Origin: Basidiobolus meristosporus CBS 931.73 | Taxonomy: Eukaryota > Basidiobolomycota > Basidiobolomycetes > Basidiobolales > Basidiobolaceae | Direction: 5' to 3' | NCBI GenBank assembly: GCA_002104905.1 | Contig: MCFE01000088.1 | Location: 62,001-126,000, forward strand | DNA length: 64,000 nucleotides | In this document: piece by piece, positions 44,470 to 56,223 of the stretch | Layout: the number at the start of each line of letters is the position of its first letter | How positions within the stretch are numbered: the first letter of the stretch is position 1 | Program-made: the position numbers and the translations under genes | Notes under the pieces: model-generated | Told to the model about the DNA's origin: nothing | Databases searched by the model: none | What the model saw: the letters and a program-made list of their open reading frames with translations, nothing else

Positions 44470-46297
44470 ATGTTGAATATGCTTTATAGTTCACCCTATG
44501 CTCCTGTGGATATCCCGGATATCGATGTTTTCACTTACCTTTTTGACAACCCACCTCCGTATGTGACCAAGGAGAGTGTGGTCATTATTGACTCCAAAAC
44601 TAACCAAAAGACCACCTTTGGTCAGCTTCAAAAACAGTCTCTAGCGTTTGCTAAAGAGGCCGAGCGTATTGGCGTTGGAAAGGGTGATGTGGTAGCAGTA
44701 TTCTCTGGCAATAATGTAAGTGGATATTCCCTCTTAGCTAGGGCGAAGAAACTAATGTCCTCCCAAGTGTTTGTATTCGAGTGTTTGCTTTGGAACCATA
44801 GCCATAGGTTGGGCCTCATGAAATTGTAAAGACTTTCCAGAGTTTAATCGTATTGTCTAGGCGGTATCGTGGCCCCCTTCAATCCCTCTCTCAAGCCCGC
44901 AGAGACTTGTGGTTACTTTTCGCAACTCCTTCCCAAGGTTGTTGTCACAGAAGCCCAACATTTGCCCAAGATCCAGCAAACTCTAGAACTCAGCCATCTG
45001 GAGACTACACATATCTATGTCTTTGATTCTCACGAACAGGCCAAAAGCATACTCGATCTTGAGTATGATGCTTCTTTTGAACGGCCTGCTGTTTCTCCCC
45101 TCGATGTTGCGTACATATGTTACTCTTCCGGAACTTCTGGTAATTCCACTCATTGAATCCTTCTTAAAGTTGTGCTAAATTGGGCCAGGCCTTCCAAAGG
45201 GCGTACAATTAACCCATAGGAACATCGTTAGCAACGTGGCCCAGCAATTGGGACCGTTTGAGCAGCCCGAGAGGCGAGATGTTTATATAGGTGTGTTGCC
45301 GTTTTATCACAGCTTTGGTTTAAATTGTCTGCTCCACATGCTACTCAAACTTGTAAGTCATGCCGATTTTTTTGAAACGTGGGGGATTAGTTTATTTATT
45401 TTTGGACTGGAATAGAACGCGACCCTCGTCGTCATGGCTAAATTTGAGTTCCTGTCGTTCCTGCGTGCGATTGAAGAGTATCAGGTGACCATCGCTCGGA
45501 TTGCACCACCAATCGCGGTGTTGCTATCGAAGCGTCGCGAAGTCGACGATTTCGATCTTTCATCCTTGAGAGCATTACGCTGTGGCGCAGCACCGTTAGG
45601 GCCAGGCGTAAGTACTGATCTCGCCCGTAAGCTTCCGCACTGCGATATGAAGCAAGGCTACGGGCTTACCGAAGCCGCGCCTGTTATTACATATATGGGC
45701 GACTCTACAGTGGTCATGGGGAGTGTAGGCCATCTTTTACCTAACCAGGTAGCGTGTATCAAATCGCCTTCTGGACATAGCTTAGGAGTCGATCAAGAGG
45801 GAGAGCTTTGGATCAAGGGACCCAACGTCATGCACGGCTACCACAACAACCTTGATGCCACTGCGGCGACTGTGGACGCCGATGGCTTTCTGCATACCGG
45901 GGATGTGGCCAAGTTCGATAAACATGGCAATCTATTCATCACCGACCGATTGAAAGAACTCATCAAATACAACGGATACCAGGTGGCCCCAGCGGAACTA
46001 GAGGCACTTCTTCTGACCCACCCATACGTAGCCGACGCTGGGGTGATTGGCGTACAGTGTCCTAGACGATATACCGAAATCCCAAAAGCATTCGTCGTCC
46101 TCAAGCCTGAGGCGACTCCTTCAGAGGAGGCGCGACTGGACATTCTCCAATACGTCGCGGACCGCGTTGCTAATTACAAGTGGATTCGCGGTGGGGTGGA
46201 ATTCGTAAGCGTCATACCCAAATCACCCTCGGGCAAGTTGCTGCGCAGAGAGCTCCGGCACAGAGAAAAGAAGCGCCAGACGCACTCCAAGTTGTAA
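44470..46297 (+). CDS. Peroxisomal acyl-CoA ligase (4-coumarate:CoA ligase/luciferase-like)
   Basis: An adenylate-forming enzyme that would activate a carboxylic acid with ATP and join it to CoA. Exons: 44,470-44,715, 44,768-44,807, 44,861-45,139, 45,189-45,352 and 45,416-46,297; introns of 52, 53, 49 and 63 bp; 536 residues. Visible motifs: P-loop-like YSSGTSGLPKG (about 184-194), PFYHSFGLN, YGLTEAAPV, GELWIKGPNVMHGY, TGDVAKFDKHGNLFITDR and the C-terminal catalytic Lys region PKSPSGKLLRRELR. The protein ends in SKL, a type 1 peroxisomal targeting signal. These features match fungal 4CL-like and medium- or long-chain acyl-CoA ligases; the substrate is not predictable. Exon 2 is a 40-nt micro-exon inferred from CFGTIAIGG continuity. 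An AATAAA signal is at 46,344. Confidence 0.88.
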
Positions 46298-46539
46298 TGC
46301 AGAGATGTTTATTTTGTTTATGCATCCGTAGTCCAGCTAACCCAATAAAAGATCCATGATGATGAATGCGGAATCTTGGAAAACGGGGGATTTTGGGATT
46401 CAGCGGTCGGATTGAAAAAAAAAGTGTTTTCGATTTTTTTTCGTTTTTTTGCCACCTAAAACCAGCTGGTGGATTCGTCAGTAGGCTTAGTGTTTCCGAA
46501 GACGAAGCCTAGTGAAGCAACTCAACGATAGAATTTACG
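46298..46539. other. Intergenic region with hairpin before UTP10
   Basis: It contains the ligase AATAAA (46,344-46,349), T-rich tracts (46,420-46,450) and an inverted repeat TAGGCTT...AAGCCTA (46,482-46,488 and 46,505-46,511) with a 16-nt loop, 28 bases before the UTP10 start. It probably lies in the 5' UTR. Confidence 0.5.
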
Positions 46540-49500
46540 ATGGCCTCATCGTTAGCATTACAACTTCAGGGTATTCGAACCGTCGATAACCCCCTAGGAA
46601 ATGACAACTTCACCTCCAAATTCAAGGCTTCCTTCCTTTTTGACTCTAGACAAGCCGCCGATTATGATTTGGAAACCATCTTTTCTTTGGGAGTGAACGG
46701 CCTCGCTGAGCTCAAGCAGCTCAACAGCCATTTCGCTCAATTTGAGAAGACCCTTTTTTCGGAAGCAATCAAGAACGTGGACAGGGTCTTGCAGACCAAA
46801 GAGGAGAACGAAAAGCTGGACGCCAGTATCCTCGCCTTCATGCAGCAACTGTCCCCCTACTTCTTGTTGAAGCCGGCCGGGAAAGTGCTCGAATGGTTGA
46901 TTCGCAGATTCAGAATCAACGAATTCAACATTGACGCCATCATGACCTGTATCCTTCCCTATCATGAGACGAAGCCCTTTGTGACCATGGCCACGATCCT
47001 TCGAATCCCAGACGATAGCCAGTGGACCTTCATTCGCCCTATCCGCAAGACTGCCCAACCCCTTGAACGCACACAACTTGTTGCTCAATGTATTAAAGAG
47101 AAGTCGCTTTTAGATTTTGTATGTAACATGATTCTCAACTCGGCCAACAAGAAGATCGCATTCAAAAGCTTGGTCTCATTCTATGCATCAACCATGATGG
47201 AGATAATCGAAACCCTTCCCACCATCTCCGACAGCTTCTTGTTAAACATCATGCCCTTCATATTCGATGGCATTCGCGCCAAGAACTCTCCAGAGTTCCA
47301 GCTAGCCAGTTACATGATCATAAGTCAGATCTCCGCCCGTGCGGTTCTTTCCAGCGAGACCTGCGATGGGATCCTTTCCGCAATGACCCAGCATTACTCG
47401 GATGCTCGTGGCGTTTTGTTGTGCGTTATTCAGCTCTTCCAGTCTCAGGAGGAGCTCGTCGATATTCCCGAAAGAGCCTTCAAGCACATCGCCAAGATCG
47501 CCGAATTGAACGAATTGCTCGCCGACGTCTGCTCGAAGTATGCGTCCAACAAGTTCCTCTACCCCTTCCTTCTCAACCTCATCAAGCACAGTGGCCAGCA
47601 CGAGAACTACGACAAAGTATTGAACAGCGTGCTCAAGCAGGAGAAGTTGCCTAGCACCATGGTTCAGAGTCTTTGCGAGAGTATCTTGGATTTGTTTTTG
47701 GAAAGCAAGCTATCCTCCGGCAACTCGGAGGACTTTTGCGCCAAGATGCGCGAGTTACTTCAAATTCTCCAAATCAAGTATTCCGAAGATATCGATACTT
47801 CCTTGGAGAGCAAGCTTAGAGTTGTTAGCCAAGACAAGTCCTCAGCCGGGAAGAAAACCCAGCAATTGCTCTACGAGTTCATCGCCCAAACTTTCAAGGG
47901 AACTCGTCACGAGCCGATTCAAGAATCAAACACCACTTTGTATCTCAGTTTGAATCATGCCGACACCAGCATCCGTCTCATTGCGTTGCAGAAACTGAAG
48001 TCTTTAGTCGAGGATGGATCCAGCTCTGCATTCGAGGACATCTTGGAGCAGACTTTATTGGCACGCTTGGGAGATGATGTCGACCAAATTTCTGCTTTCG
48101 TGATCGCCTTCCCAGGCCTTGAGAAGCTTGTTTCCGGAGAGAAGCTCCTGGTGCAAATCGAGAAGCTTTTGGATTCCGAGGATATCTCCCGCAAGACCAA
48201 GATCGCCTCCCTGGACTTCCTTACTGGAGCTTTCTTGGAAGCCAACCCCTCTCTGGAGAACCTGGTCATTCCTATCATTCTGTCCAACTGTGTAGCAACC
48301 AAGAGAACATGGAAGTCTTCCCTACACTTGCTCAGAACCATTCCCAAGTCCAAGCTGGCTTCATCCCCATTGTTTGCTCGTTTCTCCACTTTCGATCGCA
48401 AGACTCTTGAGGAGATCGAGGCATGCGAGGACAAGGAAAAGAAGCTCCTTGGATTGGTCGACCTTGATATTCAACTGGTCAAGCTGGTCGCCGACAATCT
48501 TGTCAGCAATATCGATGCTCAGGAGCTATTCATCAAGGCATTCAGCTCTCAGCGCTCCATGTGGGAGTTGTTCGCCACTTTGGTCTTGAACAGAGCCATC
48601 TATCTGTTGGACGAGAAGAAATCCATCAGCATTATCAGCACCATTCTTCCTCACATCCTGGAGAAATTGAATGAGCTAAGAAACACCCAGCAGCTCTCGG
48701 CCAAGGACTTCATTGCTTCCTCCGAGGGACTACCCTCTGAGGCCCATATCAACGATATCGCCAGAAAGGGCACCAAGTTCAACAAGATCCACAATGTTCT
48801 CTTCTCATTGGTCAACATTGTCTCTTGTCTCAAGGTGAAGGAGATGGGATCCATCCCATGGCTCGCACCCGTGGACAGCGTATCGACCACCATCAAGCAA
48901 TACAAGGAGATCCTGGTGAAGCTCTATATCACCTTTACCTCCGGTCAAAGCATCGGTTGCTTCGAGAAAATGGTTCGTGGTCTTTTCGAGCATCACCTTC
49001 AAGATGACCCGATCGAGTTTTTGAGCTCCTTCTGGACTGAGGATGAGGCTGAATCGTCTGCCTTGGTCCAAATGAGAAGCTTGCATATCGCCAATGCATA
49101 CTTCCTTGCTCACGCGGACCCATCCACTCCAGCATACACTGACTTCCAGCTTGTGATCCCCTCCTTGTTGATCACCATCTTGCATCCTAGCAAGGTTGTT
49201 AGACACGCTGGATTGTCTTGCCTTTCCTCCATCGACAAAGCATACGAGAAGTTGATGGGCAGTATGTCGAACCTCAAGTCTATCAAGGCAGAGAGCATCT
49301 ACAAATACGACAGCTTCTATGGCAGTAGCTCCGATCAGTTGCAATATCTCCTGGTCGAGAACATCTTCGAGTTCTTGAGGGCCGTTGAAGCCAGCAAGGA
49401 GGAGTTCCTTGCTGATCCTCAGTATATCGAGAAGTTCTTGGGTGATTATTTGACCAAGGACTCGAAAGAATCCAAGAAGCAGGCCAGCATGAAAGAGAGC

Positions 49501-52500
49501 ATCTTGGCCTTCCTATTGTCCCACGTCATTTCATTCCGCAAGCCAGTTGCCCAAATCAAGCTTCTGCGAATCCTTTCTCAGGTCAACTCGCCCAACAAGG
49601 TGAAGATGCTTCTTCCTTTGATGGACAGCCTGCTTCAGTCGGTCGTCGCTGCTGAGGATACCATCAAATCGGATGACCATATCCTTCAGCTGATGCAGCT
49701 ATGCATCCGCTGCTTCACCCCAGCCACCGCCTCCTTGTTGGATAGCAAGAGCTCCAAGTATTTGAAGATGTTCATTTCTCTTCTAAACACCAGTGGTGGT
49801 GATGAGGATATCACCTCCATTCAAGAGATGACCTTGGCCCAAATCACCCCCGAGCTCTTCGCTAATCTCAGCGCCACCAAGAAGTATGAGATCTTCTCAC
49901 ATCTTATCAGCCTTGCCTCGGAAGCCTCTACTACGGTAGTCAAACTCGTCAAGGAGGTTCTCAAGAGCATTTCCTTCGATGCATCCCTGGTTTCCCAAGA
50001 GTTTGCCTATCTTCACCAAGAGTTGATCAAGCAGAAGGATAGCCAACCTAAGCGCGCTCGTGAGAACGACGCCGAGAAGCAGCCAATTCTTGTGCCCCTG
50101 TACAACCTTATCACCACATTGGAGCTTTTGGAATACAAGCCCAGCATTGACAAGGAGATCAGCCTTATCTCCCCCTTGTTCGAGATGCTCTCCGTGGTCT
50201 TGAACCTTGAACTCGGAGATACCCCAGTGTCAGTTGATTACATCAATCAGCTCATACTCTCCTCCTTGACACGACTAGTGCGTTCTGCTGATGAGAAACG
50301 CGTCACTATCGAAGAGAACATCCTCCGTGTGGACCTCGTCGTACAGTGCATTCGTGTGACCGCCAATCCACAAACTCACAATCAGTCATTGCTTCTTATG
50401 GCTGCTATTGCTGCCTTGTATCCCGATCGTGTCCTTCACAACATCATGCCGGTCTTCACCTTCATGGGAGCGAACGTTCTTCGCCAAGACGACAACTATA
50501 GTTTCCATGTGATCCAACAGACTTTGGAGAAGATTCTTCCTCCATTGGTTGCTTCCCATCGCCAAGCCAGCGAATCCAACCAGAAGCTGCTTCTTGCCGT
50601 CAAGCCCATCATGAGCGTGTTTGTTGATGCACTCTTCCATATCCCCAAGCATAGAAGATTGAGACTGTTCACCGTCCTCGTCTCCACCTTGGGTGAGGGC
50701 GAGTTCCTTTACGCCATTCTCTCCTTGCTTTTGGAGAAATACACCGAGAAGGTCTTGAAGGGCAACTCGGCCGAAGCCGACTCTCTCATGGAGTTCTGCC
50801 TGATCGTCTCCAACCAGTTCTCTCCTCAAACCCAGATGAACTCGCTCGCTTCTTTGATGAAGGCCTTGTTGGTGTTGCCCAATGAGAAATCCACCGACGA
50901 GGAAAACGTTGATGACACTCTCTTCGACATCGAGCAGCATTCCAACAAACATCTTCGTCAATTCAAGTTCGCCTCCCTCTCGTTCGCCGGTAAACTCCTT
51001 AGCAACAAGGCGTTCTTGTCCAAGATTCTCACTCTGCAGGACGACAACCAGTTGGAGCAGTACTTCCTCTCGATCTCCGAGTTGCTTCTCTCCATTGTCA
51101 CCAACGTCACCACCTTCGTGGGCCAGAAGACTGGAGACTCCGTCGAGAAGTTCTGGAAGGGTCTCCTCAAGGTCACTTACGATGTTTTGGATAAGGTGAA
51201 CAACCTTCTTCCATTGCCATCATTCTTGAACATCGTATCCCAATTATTGAACCACGAGCACAGCACCATTCGTCGCAAGTCTATGTTGTTGCTCAGTGAG
51301 AAGGTTGCCAACTATTCGGAATGCACCGATGCCGAGGAGGCCGCCTTTGTTGAGATGGTGCCCCGTCTGGCTGCCGTTGTGGAGTCTGCCGGCCAATCTA
51401 CCGAGCAAGACGCAGTCATCAAGCAGACCGCTCTGTTGACCATTTCTGCTTTGCTTCGTCGCTTTGCTCAGAAGAACCCCAATCCCTTCGTGGAGATTCT
51501 GCCGGTTGTCATCGGTGATAGTGGCTTGAGCCACTCCAATATGCAGGTCTCCGCCTCCAGCCTTGTCTGCCTCACATACTTCTGTCAAGAGTTGGGTCCT
51601 AGAGTGATTCCTCAGTTCCCCAAGTTCATGCCAGTCATTCTCAATATCCTGGAATCTTGCTTCGGCGAGAAGGAACTCTCAGCCAATACACGTCTCCTGG
51701 TCCAATTGAGCGCTTTCAGTTCACTGGAAACCATTGTCAAGACCCTTCCTCAATTCCTCAGCCCCTACGTCCAAAGAATGCTGGCCTGCGCGCTTCAGCC
51801 TTCGTTGAGCCATTTCGAGGAAGACGATAAGGAGAGAAAGGTGTTCGGAAAGGCCCAAAGCCTCTTGTCTGAGATGGCCGCCAAGGTCCCCACCCGTATC
51901 CTGCTCCCTCAAGTGTATCAGTATCAGGGATTGGCAGTCAAGAATGGAACAAACTCGCTCATTCCTCTTTACACTGTATTGGAGACCGCCATTTCCAGCA
52001 TGAACCGCGCAAACATCTCCACTCACTACAAGAGCATCTTCAAGTTCTTCCTGATCTCGTTCGATTTCCGTCGTCAACACGGAAGCGAGTTCACTGCTGA
52101 GGAGGTCGACCGGGTCGAGAGCAAGGTCATTGAATCCTTCCTTCAATTGGTCATGAAGTTGAACGAAACCCTGTTCAAGCCTCTATTCTTGAAGACCTTG
52201 GACTGGGCCACCACCGAGCTTGCACAAAAGGACGACAACTCCAGACTCATCTTCTTCTACAAGCTTCTGGACACCTTGCTGGAGAAATTGAAGTCCATCA
52301 TCAGCCCCTACTACGTGTACGTTCTGGATCATACTATCGCCAAGTTGGAGGCATACAAATCCGAGCAGAAGAGCACCGACTCTCTTTGGGTGTTCATGAT
52401 CGACTCTCTCCACAAGTGCTTCTTGTATGACAACGACAACTTCTGGTCGGGCGATGTATTCAACAAGGTCCTTCAACCCTTGGTTGACCAAATGGATAAC

Positions 52501-52850
52501 GTCAATGGAGGCGCTGCTCTCTATCATCAACACATTGATCAGCACTTGGTCCTTGTCTTGGCCAATTAGCTGTCACGGCCAGCAACGAGGCACTCTGGAA
52601 GCCACTGAACCACGAGGTGTTGCTCAAGTCCCGTAACGATCAAATGGAGATCCGACTCGCATCCCTCCTCACCCTTCAAGACTTCTACTCCCGTCTGGGT
52701 GAGGAGTTCCTTGTGCTGTTGCCCGAAACCATTCCCTTCCTTGCGGAACTTATGGAGGATGACGAGCAGAAGGTGGAGAAACTCACCCAGGAAGTGATCG
52801 CCCAGATCGAGCAATATTTGGGAGAATCTCTCCAGAAATACTTCCACTAA
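46540..52850 (+). CDS. UTP10: U3 snoRNP protein UTP10 (HEATR1), one frameshift
   Basis: A nucleolar HEAT-repeat scaffold of the t-UTP complex, needed for rRNA transcription and early 18S processing in the 90S pre-ribosome. The start MASSLALQLQGIR and the long helical HEAT-type body fit the family; the conserved N-terminal block holds DSRQAADYDLETIFSLGVNGL. The first 2,009 codons are open (46,540-52,569). The family's last part (ASNEALWKPLNHEVLLKSR...RLASLLTLQDFYSRLGEEFL...LPETIPFLAELMEDD) continues in another frame from about 52,553 to 52,850. One base seems missing near 52,551-52,552, and correcting it gives about 2,103 residues, close to the roughly 2,100 of human HEATR1. The BP28-type C-terminal domain lies near 1,720-1,900. 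No intron was seen. An AATAAA is at 52,978. Confidence 0.93.
52551..52552 (+). other. One-base frameshift near the UTP10 C-terminus
   Basis: After HIDQHLV the reading frame must gain one base in the CC run to give PCLGQLAVTASNEALW, which is conserved in UTP10. As given, it stops after LVLAN at 52,569. Confidence 0.75.
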
Positions 52851-53811
52851 ATCCACCGGGAGTTGCATTTTCCCTTTCCATGTAATATCGCAGAGATGCT
52901 CTCACGCACCCCTTCCCCGTACCTACTCTGGACGACAATCCCTATCCACCCGTCCACCACTAGATCATGTTTCTGTTAATAAAATCCATATAGAATAACC
53001 CATACTGTCCCAAGGCTCGGAGGAATTTCCAAATGCAAGGGCAAACATGAGGAGGATTTCTTCCACAGAGCCCGCGCAACATAATCAATGCGGCAATGCC
53101 TTGATTCGGTATCATTGGAATTCAATCTTGTAACCATCCACCAAGCGATGCACCTTTACATACCATTCCACTGGTAACCCACTGCAGCCAATCACCTGCG
53201 GGATGTATATTTATATCCACCAGGTACAGTGTATTCGCAGGATTGCTGTGACGACGTCAGAGATTGACACGAACTGAATGGACAAACTGTAAACAAACGG
53301 ATTGTGTATTTAGGGATCCGAACTGATCGATATCATCTCATCTCACCCCACCCTCCCGTTCTCACCCTAGTTAGAAAGAGTGACCAGTCGGAGGAGGTGG
53401 GCCTGAAATCAGCGCACCACACGCTCCCCTCCTGATCCAAATCTACCCCTCTTCTCTGGAATTCACCCAATTCCTCAATCAGATATTCCCTAGGAAAAAT
53501 TCCATTCGATCATTTCCAATTTCCCACCGCCAAATACGTCCCGTCAAAAGGTTAGGGCCCTTGTTGCTTAGGTCTACCCACTTGCCCTCGATTCTTTAGC
53601 GAACGTAGCGACGAGCCTTCGAAGTATTGCTCGCACAGTCTCCCCCTTCCGCATTCTACCTCGTAGACACACCCCTAGTTTTTACCCCCCCCCGTTAGAA
53701 AACTTCCTCCCGTACCCTCTCGGAAGTTGTTGCTGGTCTATCAAGGCCTATTTCCACTCACAGCAGTCTCCTTTCCGACCATTCCTTGCTAGCCTAGGCA
53801 GCATCCGGAGC
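52851..53811. other. Intergenic region, UTP10 to ankyrin gene
   Basis: It holds the UTP10 polyadenylation signal and a long upstream region of the next gene, with C/T-rich tracts and a run of nine or more C near 53,685-53,695. No RNA gene or ORF of interest was recognised. Confidence 0.5.
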
Positions 53812-55816
53812 ATGCTGAAAGAATACAACAACCGACCTAAACGCGGGAAAGAGTTGTGGACTAGTATGAGAAACTCGATCCAGACCAGAGTGCGGAAAAC
53901 CTCGACCACCAACGATAGCGAGACCGCGCCTTCAGATAGCGATAGCTCGAGTATCCGGTCCGCCTCTTCGAGCCACAGTATGGAACGTCGACGGTCGGAC
54001 TTTTTCATGAACAAACTCAAAGTCTGGATAGGCTCCTCCCCCAACAGTCCGACCACCACGCCCACCACCAGTGTCGAAAACACGCCCACCACCCCCACCA
54101 AAAAAGAAACCCTTCGGTCGGACTCGAGTGGTCCCAATTCGTTGGCGTTGTCGAACCTCTCTCTGGAAGAAGCTCCGGCTCTCCCAGCCAGGAGCAAATC
54201 TAAAACCTCCCTTACCATTGATATCAGTGAGGCCACTCTGGCCCCACCCTCACCACAGTCAGAGTCGGAACTCTGCAGTCCGATCTCCGACGACGAACCG
54301 CATGTCTTGTGGAACAGCATCAAGCAAGCAATTGACCGTGGAGATCGCACCGCGCTCTCCAACATCTTCATCACCCGGAACTCCTCCACGGTGTTGCAGG
54401 TGCTGCTCACGTACTCGTATTCCAACCACGACAAAATCTACCGTCACGAGCAGGAGATCATCCAGGATGCCGATGAGTTGCTGGGCAAGTCGGTAGAAAA
54501 CCTGAACGGCCTGCAGATAGCCTGCATGCTGGGCGACGAGGAGCTGGCGTTGGACATCTTGCAATACGTCGCTTACGAGTCCGAGAAGATGGACGCCAAA
54601 AAGGTCCTCTACGAATTCATGTCAAGAGTGTGGGGCGGTGGCAACACCGCGCTGCACCTGGCCAGTTTTCTGGGGATGGCCGACCTGGTGAAGAAACTCC
54701 TCGACCTCGGCGCCAACACCAACAAACGTAACGATAGAAAGTACAAGCCAGTAGATTGTGCGGATGACGATGAAACCAGAGCGTTGTTCATGAATCTATT
54801 CGAAGGTAATGCTTATATGGAAGGTCATTTCGCAGTCGCGTCTAACATGTTTCTTGCTGGCCACCAGTTGTTCGTTATCCCCTCAAAAGAACCTGCTCTG
54901 TGGACGAAGCCTATGCCCGCAGGCGACGGGAGCAATCCACGGCAAAAGCCTCTTCCGTCGGCTCGGTTAGCGGGAAAAAGATCGGGCTATCAAAAGAAGC
55001 CGAGAGCGACCTGGAGGTGGGCACGTTGTCAACGTACCAACCTATCACTGCCTCGTCGCCAAATTTCAAGTACAGCTTGATCAATGGCCCACCCGGAGGC
55101 TCCACCAAGCTTGACTCGTCGGAGAGAAACTCTTCGAGCGAACTGAGAAAGGATGTTGCCCCTAGCCGATCCAGCCAGAAAAAGAAACATGTGTCATTCG
55201 ATCCTTACACGCTGTTGTCCAGCAGTGCCCGCCTGGGAGACCTCGACGAAGTCAAACGTCTATTAGAAAATCGCAATATCGAGGGGCTATCACCGAATTA
55301 CCAAACGCCACATAGCCTTCTCTCTCCGTTACATCTTGCCGCTAGCTATTGCCACCTGAGGCTGTGTAAATATCTGGTGTCAGTTGGTGCTGACGTTAAC
55401 ATTCAAGACGCCGAGGGCTGGACTCCACTGCATTGTGCGGCGGCTGAGGGCCACATGGAGATCCTTCGATATCTTCTTAGTATGGACGAGGTGGATGTGA
55501 ACCTTTTGAATGAGGAAGATGAGTCGGCCTTGGATGTGGCAGAAGAGGAATCGATTCGTTCATTTTTAGAAGGTAAGTCCCGCTGTAAGGCATTCCCCCC
55601 ATGACGCAGCTATTGATTATTCTTTTCCAATTGACAGAGCAATTTAAGCGCAGGGAGCTCTCCAGCAATGCTCGGACGTCTCAGGATTCTGACCCATCCA
55701 CACAAGATCAGAGATACACCGGCGCAAGAGGGCCTTACTCACGAGCCAAATCGGATCTACAGCGGAATCGACTTGGGTATGGGCTCAAGAAAAACGAGGT
55801 GACCACGCATGGGTGA
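53812..55816 (+). CDS. Ankyrin protein with PP1-docking motif (MYPT-like)
   Basis: Exons: 53,812-54,805, 54,868-55,572 and 55,638-55,816; introns of 62 and 65 bp; 625 residues. The N-terminal 160 residues are Ser/Thr-rich and probably disordered. A first ankyrin region spans about 165-330 (LQIACMLGDEELALDILQYV, GNTALHLASFLGMADLVKKL, GANTNKRNDRKYKPVDCADDD) and is like that of uncharacterised fungal ankyrin proteins. A second spans about 440-570: KKKHVSF (436-442) fits the K/R-x-V-x-F PP1-binding motif and is followed at once by ankyrin repeats (DAEGWTPLHCAAAEGHMEIL) ending ALDVAEEESIRSFLE. This order is that of myosin phosphatase targeting subunits (PPP1R12/16). I infer that it directs a type 1 phosphatase. 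The C-terminal coiled coil of animal MYPT is absent; the last exon is short and basic. Confidence 0.8.
55190..55199 (+). other. Codons of RVxF-type PP1 docking motif
   Basis: The residues H-V-S-F preceded by three Lys (about 436-442 of the protein) sit directly before the second ankyrin block, as in MYPT proteins. Confidence 0.6.
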
Positions 55817-56223
55817 GGTGCCCACGTAGATATCCCATATGTCCGGGTTCGAGAGATTTCATACATCGTATATTCCTCACCGATTTCCGACGACCCAAGC
55901 GAGCCTACGCGCGTGGAGATCTGATGGCTTCCTTTTCAATGTACAAATTGCCGAACACGGCCTTTTTAATCATGGTTCTCGTCAACTACTTTAATCACTT
56001 CCATTGCATACAAAGCCCTGCCCAATATATATATATGTTTGCTTTTTGGCCATACCGGATTTCCAATTTGGTAGAGAATCTCCCAACCATCAGGCGTGTG
56101 GCGTGTGGGATGTAGACCTATATTAATCAACTAGAATGTTCACTGAATAAACTGAGGTGTAAATTGATCAAAACCATTTTATTCAGGCCAAAATTGCCGC
56201 TTGCGGGGTGCATTGCAAACAGC
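55817..56223. other. Convergent 3' region
   Basis: The ankyrin gene (plus) and first hexosaminidase (minus) converge here. The AATAAA of the former is at 56,146-56,151 and that of the latter (TTTATT on the plus strand) at 56,178-56,183, so their transcripts probably overlap by some tens of bases. A (TA)5 run is near 56,026-56,036. Confidence 0.5.

Noticed and set aside
48805-49344. 179-codon minus-strand ORF inside UTP10 (and similar ones at 46,594-47,088, 50,386-50,961, 51,721-52,146)
   Set aside because: Antisense shadows of a strongly coding plus-strand frame with biased third positions; no family resemblance.
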